Positions 1-8,739 of a DNA stretch of 19,719 nt are shown here, one piece after another. A program made the position numbers and the translations under genes. Source of the stretch: Bacteroidales bacterium UBA3696 (lineage in GTDB: Bacteria > Bacteroidota > Bacteroidia > Bacteroidales > Paludibacteraceae); NCBI GenBank assembly GCA_002372135.1, contig DFIN01000014.1:21957-41675 (forward strand), in the 5' to 3' direction. The notes beneath the pieces were generated by a model, which made no database searches, was not told the DNA's origin, and saw nothing but the letters and a program-made list of their open reading frames with translations. Within the stretch, counting starts at the first letter, position 1. Each line of letters begins with the position of its first letter.

Positions 1-1566
1 AAGATCGGTATTATCGGTCTGAATGGTGCCGGTAAATCCACCTTGATGAAGATTATAGCCGGCGTGGAGAAAAATTATGATGGTCAGGTAGTTTTTTCGC
101 CCGGATATACAGTCGGCTACTTGGAGCAAGACCCTCAGTTAGACCCGCAGAAGACGGTTCGTGCTTGTGTGCAAGAAGGTGTGCAGCCCGTGATGGACGC
201 CTTGCGTGAGTACGACGAGGTGAACGCGGCTTTTGCCGACCCGAATGCGGATTACGACCGTTTGTTGGCGCGTCAAGCCGAATTGCAAGATCGCCTGGAT
301 GCCTGCGATGCGTGGAATATAGACCAACGGTTAGACCGTGCAATGGACGCTTTGCGTTGTCCGGATGATAATGCCTTGATTGCCAACCTGAGCGGCGGGG
401 AAAAAAGACGGGTAGCATTATGTCGTTTGTTGTTGCAGCAGCCGGATATATTGCTTTTGGATGAGCCGACCAACCATCTTGACGCAGAGTCAATTGACTG
501 GTTGGAGCAGCACTTGCACCAGTATGCAGGCACTGTCATTTGTATTACGCACGACCGTTATTTCTTGGACAATGTGGCAGGCTGGATTTTGGAATTAGAT
601 CGTGGTGAGGGGATTCCTTGGAAAGGAAACTACTCGTCTTGGTTGGAGCAGAAGACGGCTCGCATGGCGCAGGAGGAGAAGCAGGCAAGCAAACGTCGCA
701 AGACGCTTGAGCGCGAATTGGAATGGGTGCGGATGGCTCCCAAAGCAAGGCAGGCAAAAGGAAAAGCCCGATTGGCAGCCTACGACCGGATGTTGAATGA
801 GGAGCAAAAAGAAAGAGAGGAAAAATTGGAGATATTTATTCCCAACGGACCCCGTTTAGGGAATAAAGTGATTAATGCCGAAGGGGTAGCCAAGTCGTTT
901 GGCGACCGCCTCTTGTTTGAAGACATGAACTTCATGCTGCCGCCCAATGGAATAGTGGGAATTATCGGTCCGAACGGAGCCGGAAAAACCACGCTATTCC
1001 GTATGATTATGGGTATGGAAAAAGCTGACAAAGGTACATTCTCCGTAGGCGAAACGGTCAAAATTGGCTATGTAGATCAGGTTCATTCGAATATTGACCC
1101 GAATAAATCGGTGTATGAAACGATAGCCAACGGAACGGAATATATCCGCGTAGGTGGCAGGGAAGTGAATGCGCGTGCTTATCTGAGCCGGTTTAATTTC
1201 ACGGGTGCTGACCAAGAGAAAAAGTGCGGCGTATTGTCCGGCGGCGAGCGCAATCGCCTTCACTTGGCACTTACGCTCAAGAGTGAGGCGAACGTGTTGC
1301 TTCTTGACGAGCCAACCAACGACATCGATGTCAATACGTTGCGTGCCTTGGAAGAGGGGTTGGAGAACTTTGCGGGCTGTGCGGTGGTTATCAGCCACGA
1401 CCGCTGGTTCTTAGACCGTATATGCACACATATCTTGGCCTATGAGGGCGATAGCAAGGTCTATTGGTTTGAGGGTTCCTATAGCGAGTATGAGCAGAAT
1501 AAACGCTTGCGGTTAGGCGAAGACGCTGCCGAACCGAAGCGGATTCGTTACAAACGTCTGACCTAA
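1..1566 (+). CDS. ettA: EttA, energy-dependent translational throttle (ABC-F), 5'-truncated
   Basis: This is a cytoplasmic ABC-F protein with two ATP-binding domains. Family members bind the ribosomal E site and gate the first elongation step according to the ATP/ADP ratio. The reading frame is open from base 1, and the first visible codons already encode the Walker A loop (GLNGAGKST), so about 30-35 N-terminal residues lie outside the window. The 521 visible residues plus these match the usual EttA length of about 555. The first domain has LSGGEKRR and LLLDEPTNHLDAESIDWLEQ. A charged linker follows (MAPKARQAKGKARLAAYD), then the second domain with GPNGAGKTT, LSGGERNR and LLLDEPTNDIDVNTLRALEE. 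The short linker and the NDIDVNTLRALEE form favour EttA over Uup or YheS. Its stop lies 26 bases from the stop of the convergent EF-hand gene, and no clear terminator is seen between them. Confidence 0.93.
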   Translation, partial: KIGIIGLNGAGKSTLMKIIAGVEKNYDGQVVFSPGYTVGYLEQDPQLDPQKTVRACVQEGVQPVMDALREYDEVNAAFADPNADYDRLLARQAELQDRLDACDAWNIDQRLDRAMDALRCPDDNALIANLSGGEKRRVALCRLLLQQPDILLLDEPTNHLDAESIDWLEQHLHQYAGTVICITHDRYFLDNVAGWILELDRGEGIPWKGNYSSWLEQKTARMAQEEKQASKRRKTLERELEWVRMAPKARQAKGKARLAAYDRMLNEEQKEREEKLEIFIPNGPRLGNKVINAEGVAKSFGDRLLFEDMNFMLPPNGIVGIIGPNGAGKTTLFRMIMGMEKADKGTFSVGETVKIGYVDQVHSNIDPNKSVYETIANGTEYIRVGGREVNARAYLSRFNFTGADQEKKCGVLSGGERNRLHLALTLKSEANVLLLDEPTNDIDVNTLRALEEGLENFAGCAVVISHDRWFLDRICTHILAYEGDSKVYWFEGSYSEYEQNKRLRLGEDAAEPKRIRYKRLT

Positions 1567-1592
1567 CCGCAAGTGTAGGGATGTGATTTATT

Positions 1593-3272
1593 TTACATCA
1601 AGGGTGATGGCAAACCCAAGAAGGAAAAGCAGTTGCCCAACCATAAACCGCATGCCAAAAGCAGCAGTACGCCCAGCGTGATAAGGCAGATTCCCCACCA
1701 AGGCATTCCTTTTTGAGCAAACGGGTCATTGAGTTTGACCATCGGGAACTTGGCTTGCGTAGTCAATGTTGCCCCAAAGGGTACATTGATGATGGCTTCC
1801 GCATTCACTGCCCAACCGTTGGCATTGAGGATGGGAGCCAAGTTGCGGCGGCGTAATTTGAAGTAGGCGAGCAGCATAGACGGACCGGAAATACACAGCA
1901 TGATACCTATGACTACCAGTATAAATTGCCACCAAGTCAGCATCGCAATACCGGAAACCAACGAGGTGAAGAACGCACCGATATAGCCAACTGCCATACC
2001 TATGGCGGCAAATATACCGGCGAACTTAGCTATATCAAACGGCGTTTTCTGCGGTTTGGCAGCCTCTTTGTCTGCCGCCTCGGTTTTTGCTTTTTCAGTA
2101 GCGGTAGTTGCGTCCGATTTCAGCGTTTCGATACTATTGGTTTCTTTTTCTGCTACCGATTTGGTAACCAGTCCGCTAACCCATTCTGCAAATTTGCGAT
2201 AAGGAGTCCAAAAGGCTTGACGGATAGAGATGGGGTTGTCTATGATCTTCGTTACCACAGCTTCATAATCCAGTCCGTCACGGTCATAGAAGATGGCATT
2301 TTTACCTACCGAGAGATTGTGTATATCTCCTTGGGTCATAGCCGCCACGATGGATAGTTTTTTGCCCTGCGTTTTGTTGGTGCAGTCGCAGAAGAGCAGG
2401 TACATCCCGGACTTGTCAGCCTCGGCAGCCATTTTTGCGGCATCGGCTACGCGTACACATAGTTCGCATGCACGTTGATCAATGACCAACCGTCCTGCCT
2501 GAAAATCGGCTTTGTGTTCGCGGTTATAAAAGTCTTGGAACGAGATATAGTTCTTGAGCAGGGTGTAAAAATCGCGTTTGAGGCGTAGGAATTTGAGCAG
2601 GGGCTGGTATTCATTGGTGGCAGCGGCAGTGGCGGCGGCGTTGGCGGCGTTTATTTCAGCCACTTTGGCCTCGTAAGCGGCTATGGCGGCAGTCATTTCG
2701 CGCCATTTGTCCTCAGCAATCTTAGGTTGCTGTTCCGGGTCAGCGGTTGCTAATCCTAATTTTTCCAGTTCGGCTGCACGGAACCATGCGTTGTAGGCTG
2801 CTTCATTCTCATGAACGGCAGCAATGAGGTCGGCGGCATAGGGGGCTTCCGGAAGTGTTTGTTGCTCAATGGTTAAAGCCGCGATGGCCGATTCAATATC
2901 CGCTATGCGGATGGTCTGTTTGTCGCCGGCAATGCGTTGGGCTAACTGCGCCATTTGAGCGGCTTCTTCATCCTTCTCGTTGAAGGCGGCAAGAGGCATC
3001 TCGTCGTTTTCCTCCAACAGGATATCCGGGTTCTTCACAAGGCGGCAAAGCCATTTGGACGCATTGACCACTTCGTCTATACGGATGTGTCCGTCGCCAT
3101 CGGTGTCAAGCAGTTGCAGCGTGGCATTGCTGATTTCCAAACCTGTGGTCGGACAAGACAGAACGGTCCACATTTTTTCGTCCAGTTCGCCCAAGTGGCG
3201 CAAGTCCTCGCCTTTGGCTATATGAACGCGCGTGTTACCACCGATGGTGGTGTAAGTGAATTTGTAACTCAT
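1593..3272 (-). CDS. EF-hand membrane protein of unknown function
   Basis: The function is not known. The 559-residue protein has one canonical EF-hand calcium loop at residues 56-67 (DTDGDGHIRIDE), with acidic residues at loop positions 1, 3, 5 and 12. It is followed by a long, mostly helical soluble region that includes an alanine-rich stretch around residues 195-220. A Lys/Glu/Ala-rich linker (about 372-410) leads to hydrophobic segments near 415-437, 445-470 and 524-546. There is no N-terminal signal peptide, so the EF-hand part is probably cytoplasmic and anchored by the C-terminal membrane segments. Similar EF-hand proteins occur as uncharacterised proteins in Bacteroidales (recalled, not searched). 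The start lies 5 bases after the stop of the UbiA-like gene, so it is probably the last gene of the eight-gene run. Calcium binding is inferred from the loop only. Confidence 0.85.
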   Translation of the reverse strand: MSYKFTYTTIGGNTRVHIAKGEDLRHLGELDEKMWTVLSCPTTGLEISNATLQLLDTDGDGHIRIDEVVNASKWLCRLVKNPDILLEENDEMPLAAFNEKDEEAAQMAQLAQRIAGDKQTIRIADIESAIAALTIEQQTLPEAPYAADLIAAVHENEAAYNAWFRAAELEKLGLATADPEQQPKIAEDKWREMTAAIAAYEAKVAEINAANAAATAAATNEYQPLLKFLRLKRDFYTLLKNYISFQDFYNREHKADFQAGRLVIDQRACELCVRVADAAKMAAEADKSGMYLLFCDCTNKTQGKKLSIVAAMTQGDIHNLSVGKNAIFYDRDGLDYEAVVTKIIDNPISIRQAFWTPYRKFAEWVSGLVTKSVAEKETNSIETLKSDATTATEKAKTEAADKEAAKPQKTPFDIAKFAGIFAAIGMAVGYIGAFFTSLVSGIAMLTWWQFILVVIGIMLCISGPSMLLAYFKLRRRNLAPILNANGWAVNAEAIINVPFGATLTTQAKFPMVKLNDPFAQKGMPWWGICLITLGVLLLLACGLWLGNCFSFLGLPSPLM

Positions 3273-3277
3273 AGTAT

Positions 3278-4063
3278 TTATAATTTGGTTAAAATGGTTC
3301 GGTATATAAGGAATAGATAGAAGGGCAATAGGTAAGAGTACGGTAGCAAAAATGATAACATAATGCTGAAAACAAGGTAATAAATAACACGAAAATAGAT
3401 CTTGTTATGTTCGTCAGGTAGCAGATGTTTCATCCATGCAAACCGATAATGGGGCATGGATAGTCGTTCCAGCGAGATTTCAAACGGATAGGAAAGGAAC
3501 AGCAGTAGCAGTGCCATATACAGCGGCATGACTTCGGCTGTTGGTTTAACAAACGTTTGATTGGCTAATACGAGCGGAAGAAAACGCGAATAGACGAGTA
3601 CAGGATACAGCAGTACGTTAGTCGGTCGGCGCCAGTAGTTGTACAGCAGAAAGATGGGAACAATCAGGAAAACCGCAATCGTAGTTATCAAGGCTTGGCC
3701 GGGCGAGGATGATACAAACCAATAGACGGCTAAAGCGATGGCTGCATATAGGATGCGGGTTAAGATAATTGAGATTGAGTGCTTGTAAAAATCGCGGGTT
3801 TGCTCTTGGGTCAAGCGCAGGGTGGGGTGCACCTCTCGGCGAATGGCATAAGTGTCATTGAGCATGTAACCTAATTCATACAGCGAAATAACTGCCAAGA
3901 GAACAAGTATATAATTCAGAATAGACCCTATATGGCAGTCGTTATATAGCGAGTAGAATGCAGTAGGCATGAGGAAAATGAACAGCCACGACAGCAACTT
4001 ATCCATACGCTGCAATCGCACGCGGTAGATGTAAAGTAACGGTATATAGAAAGTGGTTATCAT
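3278..4063 (-). CDS. UbiA-like polytopic membrane protein, altered active-site motif
   Basis: This 261-residue protein is almost entirely hydrophobic helices, with about seven or eight membrane segments. Residues 67-83 read YMLNDTYAIRREVHPTL. This resembles the first UbiA prenyltransferase motif as found in the decaprenyl-phosphoribose synthase and HAD-UbiA branch (Y-x-L-N-D-x-x-D-x-x-x-D-x-x-H-P-x-x-R). The ND and HP parts are kept, but the middle Asp residues are absent or replaced (Ala73, Glu77). Around residues 196-207 (ISLERLSMPHYR) lies a possible remnant of the second motif. UbiA enzymes move prenyl or polyprenyl-phosphate groups at the inner membrane. If the assignment holds, the likely role is making a lipid-linked sugar, but activity is doubtful without the Asp residues. 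The gene starts 3 bases after the stop of the glycosyltransferase-HAD gene, which supports a joint role. Another start at Met20 is possible. Confidence 0.6.
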   Translation of the reverse strand: MITTFYIPLLYIYRVRLQRMDKLLSWLFIFLMPTAFYSLYNDCHIGSILNYILVLLAVISLYELGYMLNDTYAIRREVHPTLRLTQEQTRDFYKHSISIILTRILYAAIALAVYWFVSSSPGQALITTIAVFLIVPIFLLYNYWRRPTNVLLYPVLVYSRFLPLVLANQTFVKPTAEVMPLYMALLLLFLSYPFEISLERLSMPHYRFAWMKHLLPDEHNKIYFRVIYYLVFSIMLSFLLPYSYLLPFYLFLIYRTILTKL

Positions 4064-4066
4064 GGG

Positions 4067-5764
4067 TTAGTAGTGTAAGGCATCTGCCGGTGCGGGTATG
4101 AAGGTAACGCGGTTAGGACGTATGCGGCTTTGCTGCAATAGGTGTCGCCATTTTTTCTCGTTGTGGTAGGTAACGATAGTGGCATTTCGAGCCTGTTGAA
4201 CCAAACGCAAGTCGGTTAGGTTGTCGGTGATTATATCGTATGGAGTTGTGCTATGAAACATTTGCTTGTTCAGGCAAGTCTGTGCACCCGTTTGCAGTGC
4301 CACTTCACGGGCTATACAACTCATCGTATCGCTGGCAATCACTATGTTTTGCTTCGGCAGGTGTTGCCACACAGCTTTAATACGGCGAGGCTGTAAATAA
4401 GTCAGGTAAAACGTATGAGCCTGCGCCTGCAATTCTTCCGGCGAATAGTCTTTGATGTATTGCATAGCCATCAGGCGTTGCAAATCAATATGAATGAGAC
4501 GATAAAGGACGCGATTGATGAAATGTCCGAAAGGGCGCATATAGAAACGCCGCCAACGATGGTAGGAAGGAGCGGTCAGTAGTTGATCCAAAAAGTCAAA
4601 CGTGGTGTTGGATGTAAAAAGGGTCCAACATACATCGACCAAGGTGACGGGTTCTGCCGAGAGGGTGTCTCGGATGATGTTGTCCATCTTTTGGGCTTGC
4701 ACTTCACGGCTGAAAATAAGATGGTTACGAATAGGCTGGCGGGTAAAACCTTGTTGCTTCCACTCGGCGTATCGAGCTCTGATAAAGTGTTTGATGTCTT
4801 CTATATGGTCGGAGGCTATGCCGGCGTTTGTTTGTTGTATCGTCTGGGCCAATACGCCATCGTCAGAAGGGAAACAAACCACCGGTTTTTCACAGCCCAA
4901 TGCTTCGTAGAACTTGGTGGTCATCATCCCCTTGGCTTGTTTGCTGGTCAGCACGATCATTACCGACGAACGGCGAATCGTATCGCCTACGTTTTGAATG
5001 GCTATGGGGTGATGTTCAGGCGTATGAATACATAGTTCGCTGTGGGGTAGGTTCAACTCGTAAAAGGCTTGACGGATGGGCTCCATCTTCTGAAACTCGT
5101 AGATACGACCGATATAAGAAACGCGAAATTTGTCGGTTCGAATGTCTTTCGGATAGAATTGTTGCGGGTCGTAGCCGTTATATACTAAATGCACGGGAGC
5201 CGTGGTGAGGCGTTGGATAAAAGTAGTATGCCATGGCGAAATGGTGGTAACGGCTGAGGCATATCGTAAGGCTTGATTGCGACGGCGGATATTCACTTGC
5301 CTGTATAAGTATCGAAAAGGACGCAGAAACCATTGCCTATGGCTTTGATATTGTGCCCCTGGTACTTGTTCGTCCACGTCTCGCAAGTCCATCATCAATG
5401 GGATATGCCGTTCGTTGGCTATGGCAACGGCTGTGGGAAGGGGGAAGGTGGAGAAGGTGGTACAAAGTACCATATCAAACTGTTCGTCCCGAATGGCGTG
5501 TCTTACCTGACGGGTAAAGTGCCGGTTGCGATAGTCCGTGAGCAGTGCCCATAATGACCGTATAGCCCATACCACAGGATGGTGGTTTATCGCCAATGCG
5601 TGGTAATAAGCAGGGGGTGTGAACGGCAACTCTTCCATGTGCTCCGTATAAACGCTCAATTCATACCCGTTGCGAATCAGGTAGTCGCACAAGTATCGGA
5701 GCCTTGGTGCATAGGCGGGTTTGCCGATGGGGTCGGTCAGTATGAGAAGGCGTGGTGCTGACAC
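4067..5764 (-). CDS. Glycosyltransferase (GT4-like) fused to a HAD-like domain
   Basis: The protein has 565 residues and two parts. Residues 1-366 look like a GT-B fold glycosyltransferase of the GT4 type. The N-terminal half opens with LLILTDPIGKPAYAPRLRYL, and AVTTISPWHTTFI and VYNGYDPQQF come before the inter-domain region. A donor-site-like segment follows (TTKFYEALGCEKPVVCF, residues 282-298), where the E and the GCEKPVV part match the usual E-x7-E region loosely. Residues 372-565 look like a HAD-IB (phosphoserine-phosphatase-type) domain: motif I as LVDVCWTLF (Asp377), a helical cap with YSPEELQAQA, motif II as IVIASDT (Ser478), and motif IV as ITDNLTDLRL (Asp514, Asp518). The usual second Asp of motif I is Cys379. 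The protein is probably cytoplasmic or membrane-associated and acts in surface glycan synthesis. The sugar and acceptor cannot be told from sequence. Confidence 0.82.
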   Translation of the reverse strand: MSAPRLLILTDPIGKPAYAPRLRYLCDYLIRNGYELSVYTEHMEELPFTPPAYYHALAINHHPVVWAIRSLWALLTDYRNRHFTRQVRHAIRDEQFDMVLCTTFSTFPLPTAVAIANERHIPLMMDLRDVDEQVPGAQYQSHRQWFLRPFRYLYRQVNIRRRNQALRYASAVTTISPWHTTFIQRLTTAPVHLVYNGYDPQQFYPKDIRTDKFRVSYIGRIYEFQKMEPIRQAFYELNLPHSELCIHTPEHHPIAIQNVGDTIRRSSVMIVLTSKQAKGMMTTKFYEALGCEKPVVCFPSDDGVLAQTIQQTNAGIASDHIEDIKHFIRARYAEWKQQGFTRQPIRNHLIFSREVQAQKMDNIIRDTLSAEPVTLVDVCWTLFTSNTTFDFLDQLLTAPSYHRWRRFYMRPFGHFINRVLYRLIHIDLQRLMAMQYIKDYSPEELQAQAHTFYLTYLQPRRIKAVWQHLPKQNIVIASDTMSCIAREVALQTGAQTCLNKQMFHSTTPYDIITDNLTDLRLVQQARNATIVTYHNEKKWRHLLQQSRIRPNRVTFIPAPADALHY

Positions 5765-5773
5765 GGTATGGAA

Positions 5774-6970
5774 CTATTGACCTTTGAGGTAATTGAGTAG
5801 GGTAGGATAGAGGCGGCGGTGATAACTGTTGCGTTGCACGTTGGAGTTGTGCCATAGTAGTACCACTTCCCCGCCCACTTGACGCGTCTTGTCAATCAGG
5901 CGTTGGCACAGGAAGTAGGCTTCGTCTTCGTCCAACCCCATATAGTGCGGCGCGGAAAAAGTAACATCCATAGCAGTCAGTGGGTGCAAAACGAGCGAGG
6001 TTAATTCGTAGGTATAAGGGTTCATCCAACGCACCGGTCGGGTCGTTTGCAGACGGAAACCGGCTTGGTCGGCAAAGCCCATCGAAAAGTCTTGCATCAC
6101 CCCCTGATGAGAAATCTGCTCCATAAAGTCGATGGAGCAACGCAAATAATGGCTGCGATGAAGCGAATAGTTAATAGCAGGATTATTGTGACGTGGTAAA
6201 TGGCGGTAGTAACTGCTGTGCCAACCTATTTGTGCGCCGGATTTATTCAGACGATGTGCCAAATACTGGAAATCGTAGCCGTCAAGGTTATATTGCGGGT
6301 AGTCAAAACCGCTGCCAAATGTATCCTTCGCGAAATAGAGTTGGTAAACGGGAAAACTTGTGTCGCGCAAAAGAGCATCCTGTTTGATAAGCCACGGGAA
6401 TGTATATTCGGGGTCTTCGTAGATATTTTGCAAGGCTTTCCATACTTGTTTCCCTTCCCCGCGTCGAAGACCTCCTAACGCCCCCCGCAGATGACGATAG
6501 CGAGCGAGGGTGTCTATATCGTGGGTCAGATAGACGGCTGATAATTGCTGATCCGGAGTGGGCAGTTGCAGCAACTTGAGCAGCAAATGACCATATTCGT
6601 CGATCAACGGAATTTGCAGTCTGTTGTCAGTGCCTAACACGGAGTGCCGAGCAAGAAAACGGTCGTGTTCATCCCTTTCCGAGCAGAGGATCTCTTCGGC
6701 TCGTGAAATGAAAAAGAACGCGTTGTAAATTAGGTCGGTGCGGATAAGGTAGGTCGTCCCGTGCTGACCTTCGTGGTCCCATGTGTGTGTCTCAACTTGG
6801 GGCGAAGACAAATCGGGCATTACCAAGCGGTTGCCCAATGCACCGCAGGGTATGATCACCACTTTGTACTGATGCCAGTTTTTTTCCTCAGCCGTATAGC
6901 CTACCCATTGAATGGCATCCTTGTTTCCATAGAGTAAAAACTCTATAAGGTATCGGATAATATCTCCCAT
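5774..6970 (-). CDS. Polysaccharide deacetylase-like protein
   Basis: This 398-residue protein resembles the Bacteroidota branch of polysaccharide deacetylase-like (CE4-related) proteins that carry an extra N-terminal domain. Visible motifs are LTHDID (residues 148-153), which corresponds to the Asp/metal motif of the NodB fold; IGWHSSYYRH (248-257) as the His motif; RWMNPYTYELTS (314-325); and LLWHNS (371-376) near the end. There is no signal peptide, so it is probably cytoplasmic, which is common for this branch in capsule or O-antigen loci. It may remove acyl groups from a sugar or may have another hydrolase role. Its start overlaps the end of the upstream ABC-F gene by 28 bases, and its stop lies 9 bases before the glycosyltransferase start, so co-translation is likely. 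The substrate is unknown. Confidence 0.8.
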   Translation of the reverse strand: MGDIIRYLIEFLLYGNKDAIQWVGYTAEEKNWHQYKVVIIPCGALGNRLVMPDLSSPQVETHTWDHEGQHGTTYLIRTDLIYNAFFFISRAEEILCSERDEHDRFLARHSVLGTDNRLQIPLIDEYGHLLLKLLQLPTPDQQLSAVYLTHDIDTLARYRHLRGALGGLRRGEGKQVWKALQNIYEDPEYTFPWLIKQDALLRDTSFPVYQLYFAKDTFGSGFDYPQYNLDGYDFQYLAHRLNKSGAQIGWHSSYYRHLPRHNNPAINYSLHRSHYLRCSIDFMEQISHQGVMQDFSMGFADQAGFRLQTTRPVRWMNPYTYELTSLVLHPLTAMDVTFSAPHYMGLDEDEAYFLCQRLIDKTRQVGGEVVLLWHNSNVQRNSYHRRLYPTLLNYLKGQ

Positions 6971-8727
6971 TCGTATAGTTTTTGTTGGATTGCGTGTTTG
7001 ATATGCTCGTACTGTTGGAAGTTCTGCTGCGTCTGTTGTGCGGGGTTAGAGAGCAATTCTTCCATTTGTTTTTGTTCGTTTTCCAGTCGCGTTATTTCGG
7101 CTTCTGTTTCGGCTATCTGTTTTTCTTTTTTCCTTCTTGCTGCGGCTTCGGCTTTTTGCTGTTCGTAGGATTGTTTAGCGGCAGACCCTGCCGTTTCTTG
7201 TTTGGCGGCAGGCTTGACTTGCTTGCGCTCCAATTCCTGCAAGGAGTCCAATTTTTTTGCGCGCAGGAAGTCGTAGATACCGCCCAAATGCTCCTTGACC
7301 TTACCGCCTCCGAACTCATAGACTTTGGTGACCAACCCGTCCAAAAAATCACGGTCGTGACTGACGCATATCAGTGTACCGTTGAAGTCTTGTAAAGCGG
7401 CTTTTAGCACGTCTTTTGATTGCATGTCGAGGTGGTTGGTCGGCTCGTCTAATATGAGCAGGTTGCACGGTTCTAACAGCAATCGAATCATAGCCAGTCG
7501 GCTGCGTTCGCCGCCACTGAGTACTTTCACCTTTTTGTCGCTTGCCTCGCCGCCAAACATAAATGCTCCCAATATATCGCGGATACGGGTGCGTATGTCG
7601 CCTACTGCCACATAGTCTATGGTCTCAAAAACGGTCAGGTTGTCGTCCAATAGGGACGCTTGGTTCTGCGCAAAATAGCCGATGCGAACATTGTGCCCTA
7701 TTTTGAGAGTACCCAAGTAGTCCAACTGCCCCATGATGCAGCGCACCAACGTAGTCTTACCTTCTCCGTTCTTTCCTACAAAAGCCACTTTCTCTCCTCG
7801 CCGAATCGTAAAAGTAACGTCGCTAAACACGGTTTTTGTACCAAAATCTTTACGCAGGTCTTCTACTATGACGGGAAAATCGCCGCTACGGGGTGCGGGC
7901 GGAAAGCGCAGGTTGAGCCGCGAGGTGTCCTCTAAATCCACTTCCAAGCGTTCCAGTTTATCCAACTGCTTAATGCGCGACTGCACTTGCACGGCTTTGG
8001 TGGCTTTGTAGCGAAAACGCTCGATGAAGGCTTCCGTTTCTTCAATCATTTTTTGCTGATTGAGATAGGCTCTAACTTGTTGTTCGTGGCGTTCTTGACG
8101 GAGGCTTACAAATTGCGAGTAAGGTACATTGTAGTCGTATATGCGTCCCAGTGTAATCTCAATGGTCCGATTGGTGGCATGGTCTAAAAATGCGCGGTCG
8201 TGGCTGACCAGCAGCACGGCACTCGGACTCTGGGCAAGAAACTCTTCCAACCACTGGATACTCTCAATATCCAGGTGGTTGGTCGGCTCGTCCAGCAAGA
8301 GAAGGTCGGGGTGTTGAAGCAGCAGTTTAGCCAACTCAATCCGCATTCGCCAGCCGCCGGAAAACTCGGTGCAAGGGCGGTCTAAATCCTGACGCTCAAA
8401 GCCTAATCCCATCAGCGTGCGATCCATTTCTGCCACGAAGCGTGCCTCGTCTTCCCCTGTGTGGACGGTCATCACCTCTTCGCGCAACGTGCGGTGGTCG
8501 GTAAAGAGCATTACTTGGGGCAGATAACCGATGGTGCAATCACTCTCTTTGGATATGTGCCCTGATGTAGGCTCATATTCACCCGCTATAAGGCGAAGCA
8601 AGGTGGTCTTGCCCGCTCCGTTCTTTCCTACTAACGCAATTCGGTCTTTGCGGTGAATCAAAAACGATATGTCGTCCAGAATAGGGCGAGACGAAAATTC
8701 TATGGATAGATGTTCTACGCTGATCAT
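6943..8727 (-). CDS. ABC-F ATPase (YheS/Uup-like), second ABC-F in the window
   Basis: The protein has 594 residues, two ATP-binding domains and no membrane segments. The first domain has Walker A GKNGAGKTT (residues 34-42), signature FSGGWRMRIELA, and LLLDEPTNHLDIESIQWLEE. The second has GKNGEGKTT, signature LSGGERSRLAMIRLL, and LILDEPTNHLDMQSKDVL. The linker between them is basic and helical (the P-site tRNA interaction motif region), and the C-terminus is a charged coiled coil (about residues 520-590, many Lys/Glu/Gln). These traits fit ribosome-associated ABC-F factors of the YheS/Uup type rather than EttA. A role in rescuing stalled ribosomes is plausible. Antibiotic resistance cannot be judged from sequence. 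It lies 12 bases downstream of uvrA and overlaps the deacetylase-like gene by 28 bases. Confidence 0.9.
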   Translation of the reverse strand: MISVEHLSIEFSSRPILDDISFLIHRKDRIALVGKNGAGKTTLLRLIAGEYEPTSGHISKESDCTIGYLPQVMLFTDHRTLREEVMTVHTGEDEARFVAEMDRTLMGLGFERQDLDRPCTEFSGGWRMRIELAKLLLQHPDLLLLDEPTNHLDIESIQWLEEFLAQSPSAVLLVSHDRAFLDHATNRTIEITLGRIYDYNVPYSQFVSLRQERHEQQVRAYLNQQKMIEETEAFIERFRYKATKAVQVQSRIKQLDKLERLEVDLEDTSRLNLRFPPAPRSGDFPVIVEDLRKDFGTKTVFSDVTFTIRRGEKVAFVGKNGEGKTTLVRCIMGQLDYLGTLKIGHNVRIGYFAQNQASLLDDNLTVFETIDYVAVGDIRTRIRDILGAFMFGGEASDKKVKVLSGGERSRLAMIRLLLEPCNLLILDEPTNHLDMQSKDVLKAALQDFNGTLICVSHDRDFLDGLVTKVYEFGGGKVKEHLGGIYDFLRAKKLDSLQELERKQVKPAAKQETAGSAAKQSYEQQKAEAAARRKKEKQIAETEAEITRLENEQKQMEELLSNPAQQTQQNFQQYEHIKHAIQQKLYEWEILSDTL

Positions 8728-8739
8728 TCTTTCGTTATT

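Noticed and set aside
1567..1592. Terminator between the convergent ettA and EF-hand genes.
   Set aside because: Only a 4-bp ATGT/ACAT match with an AT-rich interior is visible, with no GC-rich stem or U-run.
2890..2925. A second EF-hand in the 559-residue protein (around residues 116-128).
   Set aside because: The segment DKQTIRIADIE lacks the acidic residues at loop positions 3 and 5 and the conserved Gly.
4583..5035. A 150-codon plus-strand frame inside the glycosyltransferase-HAD gene.
   Set aside because: It overlaps a well-supported gene on the other strand and its product resembles no known family.
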